Source of the DNA: Anticarsia gemmatalis
Lineage: Eukaryota; Arthropoda; Insecta; Lepidoptera; Erebidae
Assembly: GCF_050436995.1 (NCBI RefSeq)
Contig: NC_134747.1
Location: 9,555,501-9,619,500, forward strand
Direction of reading: 5' to 3'
DNA: 64,000 bases
The position numbers were made by a program, and so were the translations under genes. Below the pieces are notes generated by a model. That model searched no databases. It saw nothing but the letters and a program-made list of their open reading frames with translations, and had not been told where the DNA came from. Shown piece after piece: positions 26,663-39,284 of this stretch (its first letter is position 1; every line of letters begins with the position of its first letter).

Positions 26663-27185
26663 TAGTGAATGCAATCCCGATCTCGCGGGATCCCGATCTC
26701 GCGAGATCCCGTGTATTTTTTCGGGATCAATCCCGAAGCATAATATGACGAGATCCCGTTCGGGATTGTCGGAGAGGGTATTTTCAGCAGCTGGCTACAT
26801 TGCAATAGACTTAAGATGCTGATTAGAAGATCGTACTATTGATACACTTTGTTTTTAAGAGGCTACTTTCAAAATGCCATGTGATTACTTTTTATTTTGA
26901 TTTCCTGAAGCTACACCTACTTTTTGATTATGTTCATGTTATTACACCTGTTAATTATATTACGTTGTTAGTAATATTCAAAATAAAGGCTTTTATTTTC
27001 TTTTAAATAATAATTTATTGCATTCACCACACTATCACACACATATTACATTAAACAAGCCGTTTTAATCATATTATTTTTACTAACTGGACGGGATCCC
27101 GAAAATCTCGGGATCCCGCGGGATTGATATTTCTGATCGCGAGGGATCTCGAGTTGACGATCTCGAGTCGGGATTGCATTCCCTA
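26663..27185. mobile_element. hAT-like MITE with 8-bp target duplication
   Basis: A 523-bp element. The left end reads TAGTGAATGCAATCCCGATC. The right end is its imperfect reverse complement (CGGGATTGCATTCCCTA). The flanks are CTAAGGAA on the left and ATAAGGAA on the right, an 8-bp duplication with 7 of 8 matching, which is the size made by hAT transposases. Both subterminal regions carry clustered repeats of GGGATC/GATCCC and TCTCG in both orientations, typical of transposase-binding repeats. The centre is AT-rich and non-coding. A short open frame across the left end is not a gene. Confidence 0.75.
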
Positions 27186-30100
27186 ATAAGGAATGAATGG
27201 AGGAATTTACGTTCGATACCAATTACAATACCGTTTTTCTAGAAAATTGGAAGAAAATATTAAAATAATTGAAATAGGCGTGACACTAAAGAAATACAAT
27301 AATAAAGTTACATGCCAATTACTATAGCTAGTAATTATTAAGTTATATGACATATTCAGTGGGCGTGTTTGGCGGCAACCCTCAAAAGCTACGGAACAAA
27401 ACGTATAGCACCCACAAGTAAGAATGAAACAGTCGCATAGTACTCGCTGCGAACACTTGCGTTATTTGCGAAAATATGAAAAATACTACGTACTTAAGGG
27501 GCTATAACTCTCACGGTGAGGCATTAAGAGGTATTATGAGGCACTCGGATGTTTTTCAATTTGCTAGAATGGGTGCGGTGTTCATCTTTATGACAATATG
27601 TGCCTAAGTTGAATGTGAAGCGCAGCGCTTGAGAGCCGCTGTAACGACGCCGACTTTTGTTATAACCTTTCGTACATCTTGGCACATCTGTACTCATCAC
27701 AAAAAGGCTTTTTAGAACGGCTGAAATATTGTTGAATGAAAATGTGTATGTAATAAAGACAAGATAGTAAAGATTGACACATTGTTTCTAACATGAATAC
27801 ATTCAGTGAAGCTGAACGTAAGATCCTTGCCTCATATCTACTTAGCTATAACGATTCCTTCATATCAGCCACTATCTATAGTTTATGATTATGCATTTTA
27901 TTCACGTAGTAGGTAGAAGCAAATGCAACTAATAAGCTTTTAACTATGTGTCTGTTCTTAGGGCAGTAAATATTCAAGTTACGTACGTTTATAAATAGCA
28001 GTATCGGATGATTATAATTTCCGCCTGACTCTACAACGCAGTACTTTGGCATCAAATCGCAATAAAAACACACATGCTTAGAGATATCTCTCTTGTAACC
28101 TTTTGTTTCTGAAAACTGATAATTCACATTCCCTAAAGTAGTGTTTTTCGTTACACAATTTAGCAATTGTTAGCTCTACCATATATTCAAAGTTGTTTTA
28201 TATTTATATTAATGACTAACAAATGCCTTACAGTCACAACACAACATTGTGTAACGTAGAAACTCATAATTCATTCAAAAAGTCAACACTACTGACAAGC
28301 TGATAGAAAAAATAGGAAATAGTGTAAAAATAAGCTTCATGGAGCGAAACACAATGCGAAACCATTGTATTATATTGCGTAAACCGAACTGCGAGGTAAA
28401 AGGCGCTCTCGGCGCCCATTTTTACAAAACGAAATTCGAATGTCAAAACGTCAGTAAGCCTATGAAAGCAACGAAATATTTGGTTGTTGGGTCGGAACAC
28501 ACACGCGGCTGTGGCCACACAGGAAGCCAGGTTGCAGCATTAGAAAACGATAAGTTATGAGTTTTCGCGTAAAAACTCAACGCAATCAAATCGACAACAT
28601 GTCGGTCACACAACACACGTCAACCGTGAAATGAAATGTGCACTCATCGGAGTTCGTGGGTATTGGTTTTATGCATGTTCTAATAATGAGTTGCTTGTTT
28701 CTATCAGGAAGCTAGGTATTTTATTTAATTATAAAAATATGTTATACTTCGACGTAACAATATACTAACACAACCCAAACAGTATTATTACAATACATTG
28801 GAGTCTATCTAACAAGAAATTTAGACAAAGCTTTTCGCAAAATGTTTGTCGTTACATTTTTTCACGCAAATACACTAGCTATCATTTCGTGGAGCTAAAT
28901 AGCACTTGTAAAAAAGTGGATATTACACACAACCTTGATATACCGTCGTTGTCAGTTTGATACATTGTATAATGAAACATGCAATGCTTTCATATCATCT
29001 CGCAAAATAAACTGAAGATTCACCCCGTGACACTCACAAAAAACAACTGTTATACGACAAACTGATGCCATAAAATGTCATAAAAAATATTGCGCACCTC
29101 GCTTTAAATATTTAAATAAAGAATAAGTGAACATAAAAAGGCTGTATAGTGGTGCGGAGGTGAGAGGGGTAAGTGTGGGGAGGGGAGGGTTGCATTCGAG
29201 GTGAGGAGCAACAAATCGCGCGCATTATAAATGACAAATGTAAGCTGCGCGCACGCGGTGTCGGGTTGCGCCCACCCGCGCGCCGGATTAGTTTCAGCTT
29301 AGGTACGATTCAGACCAACCGGCTAGCGTCGGGCCGGGCCGGGCGGCATTTTACAATGCGGTAAAGAACATTTCCGCTGCGCTCCCTGTTCCTTACACCG
29401 AAATAGCTTTTGCCCTCTGCCCTTGACGCCTGACGACGATATCAATACTAGTGATTAAAATAAAAAAATAACTATTTGTAATTGGCTGATCTCTTTTCAT
29501 AATCTTACCTTCTACAAATACTTTGAAGATAAATTGGTACTATACTAATATTGATTTAGGCTTGTAATGGGTGTTATGAATGATTTGTTAGATAAAACTT
29601 TACATGAAGTGTTTATAATATTCTAATATCTATTAGCATTTTTTTGGTTACGGTACTACCGTTGTCATTCAGCGCCTCTATAACTTGTGTAGTAAAAGAG
29701 TGTCAGAGATGTCATGACGTAAATCCCGTAATGAGCATGCGCGCCGCACGAGGCGCGAGGCGCACGAGAAAGCGACGGTGCGCCCGCGCCTCCGTGTTGC
29801 CGTCACAATGACTGCTCTACGCTCGCAACTAAACCTATTGAATAATTCTCACTTGAGAGTATTTAAGCTTTTATCGAGGAGAAGCCATAAATCGGTGCGC
29901 AGACGCGCGTAATCCCCGCCCCCGCTGCGCCCGCGCCCCGCCGCTAGCTATAAACAGAAGTCAACGTGTTGGACTTATAAATCGTGCTCTTAACTATTGT
30001 ATCTCACGCCACAATAATGAAGTTAGCTCGTTCAGGAAGAAATACGGGCACCACGTGGGTGGCCGACTCTCTTGGAATAAATCCCAACAGATTATTGCAT

Positions 30101-31046
30101 ACGAATGCCTTTAAATGGTTTTTTGTGTGTAAGGTGATGTTGCGTCGACACCCGAAACTGTACAACGGGTGAAAGGGTCCCTGAAAAAACAAACGCTAAC
30201 CGAGCCGTCGCCGCGGCACCCGACGATAACGTGTGGAGTAGTGTCGACGACTGGCCCACTAACCGACAGCTTCTCTTAATTTAACGACGTCTTCAATAAT
30301 CGTAAAATACTGTCTAATGACTCTATCTTCATCGAAATAATTTGATAAAGATTATTGTAACTCTCCAATAAACTTTTCCATCAGCACATAAATGTAATAA
30401 TTGTTAATTGCCGTATCGGGTGATCCAAAGTAGCAATTGTTAGAAATAATTTGCAGGTCACTTGTCCTAAACCAACTAATGTGATTTGCGTATTTTCATA
30501 AAATCGCTATAATATGAACAAATTCTCCTTGAATTTGAAAAACACATAGCAAGGAGCTTAATAACTAATGAAATAACACCTTATTAATAAACGTACTATC
30601 ACAGCACACATCATCGTAAAGCTGTCAAGTCAGTGCAAAGAATCATGTGTACTAAAACAACAATCACTTTTATCAAAACTACAAATACGCATAATTATGA
30701 ACATAGTAAACAAATATAAGTCTCAAGTTATAATAAACTGGCAAGCGTGTTCGAGCCGACGAGCCATGACTTAGAAAGGTCGTGACGAATGTTCGTCATT
30801 GATCGCCGAACAGAATGCGCGTGAAAAGGCGTGCGTAATCGCCCTTATAAACAAACACTCGCGCTCAACACTAAAACTGATATATTTCACCAAACTTTTA
30901 TATTCGTTCGCTCCAACTTAAAATATATTACTTTTTCTTTAGCACCTTTTGTATCTTTTAGTGCGTTGTGTCCCCGCTTTTATGGGTGCAGGCGGTTCGT
31001 AAATCATTGTAGTAGAAGTGGTACACTCGTAAACAATAACGCTTAC
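27186..31046. other. intergenic with GC-rich islands, no gene seen
   Basis: AT-rich DNA interrupted by GC-rich islands at about 29235-29345 and 29735-29945. The second contains a CGCGCCGCACGAGGCGCGAG stretch and GCCCGCGCCCCGCCG. No open frame in these islands resembles a known protein. They may be regulatory (promoter- or enhancer-like). Confidence 0.45.
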
Positions 31047-31101
31047 CGCGGGGCGGCCGCTCCTCGCGGACGTGCTCGATGGCCGCCTCAGGTGACGACA
31101 T
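31047..31101 (-). CDS. isolated candidate first coding exon (unknown gene)
   Basis: On the minus strand an ATG at 31101 opens 18 codons (MSSPEAAIEHVREERPPR) and runs into a strong donor CGCG|GTAAGC in phase 1. Codon use is GC-rich (GCG GCC ATC GAG CAC GTC CGC GAG GAG) against an AT-rich background, as in the real exons of this window. I do not recognise the peptide. A phase-1 end is compatible with splicing to exon 2 of the T-box gene (acceptor at 16720), which would make it an alternative first exon lacking the eh1 motif. It may equally belong to an unseen gene or be a chance match. An overlapping upstream ATG at 31105 gives a five-codon frame. Confidence 0.35.
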
Positions 31102-34100
31102 CCATGTATCTATACCGTACGATTTACGTGATTTGTACTTATGCACTACTAAACTTCTAAATTTTGCTGTTGATGTTTCCGCAATGTCTATGCCATCCAA
31201 AGCATTTCGATTACAATTGCCCTGTACTAGCTAAAAGTAAACACCTTCCAGTGCTCAATGCTCATATCTCTCATAAAATGAAATGCATGCTCGAAATTAC
31301 AACAAAATATTAAGCAATTTAATATAATATTTTGACAAATAAAACCCTTCTCACATCATTGGAGTCATTGTGGACATTACATTCCCAATAACCGTTAATC
31401 CAGAGACGTGGCACAGTTGTAAATTAAACTTTATATCATTTTTAATGACCGCCACGAATGGTGTTTTGATTGCGGCCGGCTGGAGGCGTCGACAACTCGA
31501 CACGATGATAAGACGACAGTTAACGCGTCTCACAAAAAACGCACATTTAATGGCCAAAAACCGACTCTCACAACTCCAGCACAAGACTCTACCCGCGTCC
31601 ACCTTCATCTCCACGACAATATAACCTCTCTTTTATGTAGATTCCTATACCACAACACATCTCAGTTTTACGAGAATCTATCAAGGTGTTAGAAAACACC
31701 AATAAATATTGTTTAAGTACATTCCTCATAGTTATTTTGTATCGCATTATGGATTTTAGTCGACAACCATGACACAACCGCGCATTAAAATAACTGAACT
31801 TTTTTCAGCAGTAAACAGCAATTAAATTTTCGAAATGCGGTTTTTGTTTGACTTTAGTGTGCATATCGTTGTAATTTAACGCTTATTGGTGTTTAAACAG
31901 CTAAATAAACCGTGAAACGAGACCACAAAACGCGTATCTAAAGACCATCGAACGATAACAAAAAGAGCGCCATTAATCTCTCATTGTGTGACGTCGGTGA
32001 AACGTCCCGTTTTGTTTGCGGACTCGTCCCGATTTATACTAACATCACTCGTTTACAGTTCACCATTGTCCTTAAACTGACTGGGTGTGATCATACACAA
32101 TGAAACTTACAAATGGGGCGAAAATAACTGTCCATACATCAAAACTGAGCACACAAATCGTAAATTAATTCTGAATGTGTGGCAAAAAACTAACGTTTCT
32201 GAAATTATAATTCATGTTCAATCAGGTAACATTAATCACTTTTAAATGTATCAAGTGAGGATAAATGAGTGCATTAATTAATATCTGCAAAACTTCTCGT
32301 TTGTAAATCATAGAACAACTTCACTGAACTATTTATCTAACTCATACTTATTGCTGTCTGAAACTCCCGCAACAAACCGCAATTTCTTTACTTACTTCAG
32401 AATGGCATGCACCAAGGGACCGTTTACTCATCTGCTAAACATCGTTAGGAATTTGTTAGTATATGATTATTCTTTTGTGAGTAGTGTGTGGGTCCCACGA
32501 GGCGATACTTCCCTAGGGCCCGCCGCCCGCTTCTCATGCTTCGATTGACAGGGCCCGACATATGACGGCCATTGTCACACTGACATGTTGACACTGTCAA
32601 ACTTGACTTCTGTCCGGATTCCGCATGTAAATTGTAAATACGGAAACATTACCCGCTTGACTCGACGCACAATGTAACGACAAATTAAATAATAGAATAA
32701 TGTTGTTAGACTTTGCCGCGCACAGCTGCCGTTTTGTTGCCGACTTCTGATGATTATTGACGTCAACGCGAAATTATAAAAAAGTGTAGTCCACTAAACT
32801 TGTAGAACTAGATTTTACTGAAAGAAAGTGTCATCTATTCATAAACCGTCATTTTGACGATATATTTGTAACTTTTAGTCATAAGTTTGTAATTGTGACG
32901 ATAGCCATCCAACATATTTATCTCGATATTGATGAATGATTTGATTGATTAAGCATTTGTTTTCTGGATCTCGGTAGTAGCATTAAACATATATCTAGTG
33001 TTAATCTTAGCTTAAAACACGAAAGATATTCAATAAAAAAGTTGTATGATTAGCTCTTCTCTGACACTTTGCACTAAGCAACGTATACTAACACAAACTT
33101 TACTGGATACTAAAACACAACAAAGATGCGTTCATCAGAGTTAACATTTTAGAAATTCGAAACTACGCTATGAAAGAAAACATACATAAGTTTTAAAATG
33201 AGCAAATGAGTGCTCGCCCCCCGCGGTCACTACCCTGGCCGTCTCGTCTCCTGCCGCGCGCCATTCTCCAAGCCCTGGTGACAAACTGACAATTTAACTA
33301 TTCACCTCTAATGTTGTTTAGGGAATATTCAATGGCCCAACAATCTGTTTTATTTATGGCCATGTTGTGCGCCCACAATACAAGGCTCGTCTTAAATTCT
33401 TTTTAAGCTGTTTCATTTCCGGACACAAAAACAAATCAGGTTCCAAGTGTTTTGCTTAATTTTTTTTAAGGTTTGCATGTTTGGGTTGTGTATGGGATTA
33501 AAATTGTGTTTAGTTACAGTCTTATTCAGTTAAATAGATGAGTCTTCAAGGTACTTAATTTTGTCTATTTTGTAGTCGTCTAGGTTGGTCGCAATGGCTT
33601 GGACAAGCTTTAAGAAATAAAACAGAATGTTATTTTGAAAACAGACAACATCATCAAGTACAGTATCCCAAAGTTTTCTGTTTCTAAATTCGTGTCGTCA
33701 ATCGAATTTTCAACACACGATCACTATGATTGGTCCTCAAGATACAATTTGCCATGTCACGGCAAAACCGTGACCGAATATCGACCCTTAAGTCAAAAAT
33801 AAGTCACTAGTAAGGAGTTTCAAAAACATTTATCCCCAGTAATCTGTGTGTAGTTACACAAAGATTGCGCATCTATATCTATTGGGGAGAGCGCAGCCGC
33901 CCCTCCTATTAGCCTCACTTTATCTATTCCTATTCTCCCCTCGTCTTTGTCCGCCGCTAATCCGCCAGGGAAGTGGCTAAATATCTTGTGCAAATAAACA
34001 TTTCGCTTGTTCCATTGTCAGGGGATGAGCATTGAGCGGAGCTGTAACAAATCGGATTATGCGGCGCAAGGTGACGGTATCATGCTACTGTAATTAGTTT

Positions 34101-37100
34101 GCACTTAAGCTGGATTTATTGTTTTGGACGAATGTTTTTGTTTTCTATTTTATTATTTCTATAGTTCCGTTAAATGTCACAAATCGTGTACTATCTAATC
34201 GTCCATTTGTAAGCATACAATTGACACAATCATTGTATAATAAGATGGACAAGCTAGAAGTACAATCATACCAATACGTGCATGTATTTTAAAAGACGCG
34301 TTCTTTCACATTAATAACTCATATTCAATACATGAAACTAGCATATTATAATAAAAACTACCGAAAACAAACAAGGTGAGACGGCTAACGCTTGACACAG
34401 TAACAATGGTAAAGCTATATCATTGTGGCTGAGCAGCGAGGAGACACGAGACAGGTCTCCGCCCAGCACAGCCACTCGCCTTGCCAGACTTGCCAGCCAC
34501 CCGCCACTTATATGTAAATATCAACGGAATAACTTTACTTACACTTCAAAACATTGCTTAGAAATAGCTGTCTCATTACACGACCATTGATACTTTCCAT
34601 CTGTATTATTTACAATACTGAGTACCTACTGTTCCAATGTGACAGTAGAGTGACATCGAAGAAAAGAAAATATAAAGTTCTAATGTTCTCTGTACACACG
34701 GGAATTAATTTAAGTGATATAATTCTAAGAAATAGGTCGATAAAATCTTATCAGTTTTAATCAATTCGTATAAGAATTTGCCAAATATAAACAAAACGAT
34801 TAAACTATTGGCCTGTGCAGCCTGTGCTCAGAGGAAGGTGAACGATAAATTTGCATATAATATCGTAGCGAAGCCAAATCTGAGTTTAGTGTTGCGTCGG
34901 GGACGATGACGCTGCACATAGCGAGGAAGGCCGGGGCAGGGCGCGCGCCGCATGCCTATTCATGAACAGCGACGGCTGCGCTCCCGCCCGCTCGCCTTCA
35001 CCTCGCTCCCCACCGCATTTGAATATATACAATTATCTTGTTTGTTTTATCCAGCCTGTTACGCCCCTGCTTTGTACAGTGACCTGACCTTCCGGCGACC
35101 GTCACATTCCTCACCCTCATTCTACACGTAAAGCACCTTCGTCTGATTCAGAGTGAACTCGAAGCGACGGTGGCGGTCTTTGATGAAATTGAAAACTATT
35201 TCGCTCAGGGATAATATTCAAATTGCAGCTAATGGTGATATTCGGCAGCGGGCGAGTCAAAGGCGAGTGCTTGCCGCGGTACTCTGCACTGTTATTATCT
35301 CAACACCATCGCGCTCTCACCTAACCCATTCCTTTTTTAGCAGACGCCTCCGTCTTCTTCGTTCCCTCGCGAAACGAGAGGGACTTCCAGTCGTTTATAC
35401 TAAACTCGACTCGGAGGCGTACCTCTGATATAATTTATCATTTAGCGTTGCCTACAGACATTATTTGAAACGCATTAAAATCGCGGTTGTGGAAAATTTG
35501 TCGGCATCGAAATTAGTACTCCTCTCGAAGTGCATAATTTATCGCTTAAGCCGCATCCGGCGCAGGCTGCGATATTTCTAATTAGAAATTCATTGACGTT
35601 GATGATCTCAAACTCTAATGTTATAGTGGTATCGACCAGATGCCACCTGTTCATTTAATTAATTATTTATTAAAACTTATGTCTGCTTTCGCTAAATGTT
35701 CAATTATGCAGTCATCGCCTGTTATAAAATATTATTTATGATTATGTAGATATTAAAAGTAATTGATACGATGCGTAAAATTAATAACCAGATTTCCTTT
35801 AATAAAAAAATAATAATTACTTTTTACTTTTTTTTAACGATTCCCGATAAAGCTAGCAAGCCTATGAATATTAAATATAAATATTTTTTTTATATATTTT
35901 AAGATTTGCTAATTAAGATTTCATGATGCTTCGTAGAAGTTATATACGGTATACCTGAAAATATATATAGGATTTGTAGTTAGGTTCGTTAGTCTCAAAT
36001 AGAATTATCTTAATAATTTCGAATTCTTCTTTTAATTAATTTGATATTAAAGCAAAAAGAAACTAAACTTCGTGCAAAGATAAGGAAAGAAAGCGATGGT
36101 CGGTGTGGAGCGATCCGCGAGGAGCCGCCGGAGCCGGCCGCTGCCCTGAGGAAGCTGTCACGCGCGGCGCGAACACGTGATGAATATGTATCGGCAGGCC
36201 GTAGCGGCGCCTTGTAATTTGAGACTCGCCGGTAATTATTTACGTGAGAATGGGCCAGGACCGGCCCTCGCCCCGCACCGCAGCTCGGCCCCTCTCACCG
36301 GAACGAATCGTTGATTGCGCGCGAGTTGAGATGCCGCCGCCAGATTGCTGCTCACGCTCCAGTGCTTAGTGCTGCGACCGCGCAGACGCGCCGACTGCTC
36401 CGACAACACTCGACACTGCTCGACATTTGTTTTATATTCGTACATCTTGTCCACTCATCAAGACTCAGACTTACATAACACTCAGTCAAAACCAATTCCT
36501 TAAAAAAAACAAAACTGCTACTGCTTACGTAAGCAACTGGTTTCGAAGCTGCCGGGAACGCACGGCTTAAACAATAAAAAATGATATAATAATTTATATT
36601 ATAATGCCGTTCTTAAATTACCCAGATAAGTAGAGCTAAAAGAAAACTCGTTCGTAAAGTATCAAAAATGACTCATTTAAAACAGATAAATCACTTCACA
36701 TTAGCACGGCGATTTAACACGATACGACAAAATATAAGCGGAACAGTGATCTCTCATAAAGATTATGTTTTTTCTTTAATTTTTAAGAAACCTCTGTTGG
36801 AGTGATGACGGTTGTTTTGACTGGTCCCGACATTTGCGTGTTCCTCGCAGCGGTGCCGACTCTGTCGAGGCCCAACCGACCGAGAAAATATAACCTAAAT
36901 TAATTGGCGAAACGACTACCTGTGTTGATCACCTGGAATTATAATAAAGAAACCTCCTCAGATTACTCTACTATACTAAATAATATTATGAATTTGGTAG
37001 AGCAGAAACATACTATAGATTTACCTGAACTCATGTAATTGTAAGCAGATCGCATAAAACGTTAATTTATACATAGGTAAGTAGGTAGTTTGGTTCTTTA

Positions 37101-37839
37101 CTACTATTCAAAATTGTTTAAAATTAATAAATTGAAAGGTCCATTTAGACCGTTTGTGTTTGTTTAAACAACAAAACGTTAAATTGACTGCTTTCAATAA
37201 GTGTGTTGGTCGGGCGGAGTGCGGCTGGTGCGGCGGCGCCCCGCCGCGCGCTGCCTAAACACACACAGACCGCGGGGCGCCGCACCCTGCCCGCGGAGCC
37301 CTGCACACTAATAACACGCTCTTTCCCTCTGTCATGCCTTATTTCATCCGAACGTCTCTTGTTTTTTCCATACTGACATTTTTTCGAACTGTGAGCCCAC
37401 TTGGAAATTAACAATAAAACGAGTTCCTGATGATAGTAATCCTTCATCTTCATTGTCTTTTGGCAGTTTCGTAGAATAATATATGTTCTGCTCTCGCGAC
37501 TTGATATCTGAACGTCATATTATAAATGGCGTCGTTTAAAATATTTTAATACCCTCTACATCACGGCGATATTAATTTAGTACGCTTGAGTTGAGCGCTT
37601 GTGGTGCCACTGCTGGAATGTTAAATGACGGATTACCGACCACCGAGATTGAAAGATAACCACCCGTTCAAAATGATGTAGATTCTATCATTGCCACTTC
37701 TTTTAAGACTTTTTGTGTAATACTGATTTACTGAACGTTCTGACTTCACTTTAGCTTCAAAACTCAGCATAGAAATGCGCCGGCATAAAAACTCATACTT
37801 TGCTACTACAGAGGAAAATATTGATTAATCGAATCACCC
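31102..37839. other. intergenic with GC-rich islands, no gene seen
   Basis: Mostly AT-rich. GC-rich islands lie at about 33215-33270, 34925-35015, 36090-36310 and 37200-37310. Open frames (35153-35428 plus, 36236-36454 minus, 37145-37453 minus) match nothing I know and have no convincing splice context. A palindromic CGAAACGAGAGG-type patch lies near 35365. I see no RNA gene. Confidence 0.45.
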
Positions 37840-37852
37840 GTAACCAAGCAAC
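37840..37852 (+). promoter_or_regulatory. X-box (RFX-type site) upstream of DNAAF11
   Basis: GTAACC-A-AGCAAC fits the RFX X-box consensus GTNRCC-N(0-3)-RGYAAC exactly. It lies 95 bp before the ATG of the dynein-assembly gene, the usual distance for X-boxes of ciliary genes. RFX factors are the established master activators of ciliary genes in animals, so this is probably the main control element. Confidence 0.65.
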
Positions 37853-37947
37853 GGTTGTCATGATCTTTGTGTTAGTGCTGGTAATATCCTAATGTCACAC
37901 AGCAAATAACAAAGATATTTTATTGACGTCGAAATATAATTAAAAAA

Positions 37948-39252
37948 ATGGTGCGTATAACAGTGGATATGGTGCGTAAAAAGGCTGAACATCATGAGTG
38001 TTTGCTAGCGCCGCTGGAGGAGATCGCGCTCCATCAAGAAAACATTGAAAAAATAGAATACTTACAAGACTGGTGTCCGAAGCTGAAGATTCTTCTTATG
38101 CAAAGTAACCTCATAGCCAAAATTGAAAATCTACATAAATTAAAACACCTTGTTTATCTAAACTTGGCATTGAACAATATAGAAAGGATTGAAAATTTAG
38201 AACGATGTGAATCATTAGAAAAATTAGACCTTACGCTCAATTTTATTGGAGAAATAGTAAGCTTGGAAAATTTGGTAAACAACTACAGATTGCAAAAATT
38301 GTATTTGACTGGAAATCCTTGTTCAGATTATGAAAACTACAGAGAGTTCGTGATTGGAACTTTACCACAGCTTGCTTATCTTGATGGCACTGATATTGAA
38401 AGATCTGATCGAATCAAAGCACTTCAGAACTTACCCGTGATAAGATCTGATATATTATTTGAACAGCAAACCTATAAGGGCCAGAGAATGAAGCAAAAAA
38501 CTCGATTGGAAAGAGAAATACGCGAAAAGTGGGAAAATGAATACAAAGATATGGATCCTGATGAACGGAATAAGAAATTTTGGCAAGAAAAATGCGAACA
38601 TTCGCCTGAAGTTCGTTATGAAATTGAGAAAATGCGACAACTTAAACTAAAAAGCTATGAAACTGTTGACAAGAAGGTTGAGGAGAAGCGTGTGTACAAG
38701 TTCTTTGCTCCAGATGGGAGACCTTTTAATATAAATCAAGCCAAAATAAACTTTCTTTTTAATGATACTGATCCAGAAAAATATGTATTAGATTTGGCAG
38801 TATATAAGTATTTGGACACAAATCTTGTGGATGTGGATGTGCAGCCTAACTACGTACGAGTTACTGTTAGAGACAAGATATTCCAGCTCCATCTACCGGA
38901 AGAGGTTGATATTAGCAACTCTACTGCCCTACGATCGCAGATCACGGGACATCTAGTGGTTACGATGCCAAAGTTTAATGCTGTTATTAAAAAGCCCGTC
39001 AGCTCTACAAACAAGGATACTGTGAAAAATGCACAGTTGTATACTGACCACAAAGTAGAGGATTGCAGCGGCCGCACAGGACAAAGTACGAGGGAATATC
39101 TAGAAATAGGACCAGCTGACGATGTATTAGATTTTTCCAAAATGACTCTACCAAAATCCAAGCCTAGTTACATTGAGCCAAGAATTAAACTTGGTGAAAA
39201 GGCACCTTCCCCGGGTTTTGTGGACAACCCTGAAGTGCCTGAACTTATATAA
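37948..39252 (+). CDS. tilB: dynein axonemal assembly factor 11 (LRRC6/tilB)
   Basis: A 434-residue protein in one uninterrupted frame, close to the family's usual length of about 400-470. Family members act in the cytoplasm of ciliated cells and sperm precursors, helping preassemble outer and inner dynein arms. Visible layout: leucine-rich repeats from about residue 22 to 125 (LKILLMQSNLIAKIENL, LVYLNLALNNIERIENL, LEKLDLTLNFIGEI, LQKLYLTGNPC), and an LRR cap (YREFVIGTLPQLAYLDGTDI) at about 131-150. A charged coiled-coil-prone stretch follows at about 175-240, then a CS/p23-like beta domain at about 258-345 (YVRVTVRDKIFQLHLPEEVD, HLVVTMPK), the family's chaperone-linked part, and a Lys/Pro-rich tail. 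The start has an A-rich context (AAAAAATGG) and is the first ATG. It lacks introns and lies tail-to-tail with the transglutaminase gene. Confidence 0.93.
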   Translation: MVRITVDMVRKKAEHHECLLAPLEEIALHQENIEKIEYLQDWCPKLKILLMQSNLIAKIENLHKLKHLVYLNLALNNIERIENLERCESLEKLDLTLNFIGEIVSLENLVNNYRLQKLYLTGNPCSDYENYREFVIGTLPQLAYLDGTDIERSDRIKALQNLPVIRSDILFEQQTYKGQRMKQKTRLEREIREKWENEYKDMDPDERNKKFWQEKCEHSPEVRYEIEKMRQLKLKSYETVDKKVEEKRVYKFFAPDGRPFNINQAKINFLFNDTDPEKYVLDLAVYKYLDTNLVDVDVQPNYVRVTVRDKIFQLHLPEEVDISNSTALRSQITGHLVVTMPKFNAVIKKPVSSTNKDTVKNAQLYTDHKVEDCSGRTGQSTREYLEIGPADDVLDFSKMTLPKSKPSYIEPRIKLGEKAPSPGFVDNPEVPELI

Positions 39253-39278
39253 TTGTAGAAATATAAAGGTAAAGACAG

Positions 39279-39284
39279 AATAAA
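39279..39284 (+). terminator. polyadenylation signal of DNAAF11
   Basis: AATAAA lies 27 bp after the TAA stop codon, which implies a very short 3'UTR. It is the first canonical signal downstream of the gene. Confidence 0.6.

Noticed and set aside
35153..35428. 91-codon plus-strand frame in the intergenic region
   Set aside because: Composition is typical of a GC-rich non-coding patch (Arg/Leu/Ser-rich), with no domain or splice evidence.
36236..36454. 72-codon minus-strand frame in a GC-rich island
   Set aside because: No family resemblance. The frame is kept open by GC-rich composition only.
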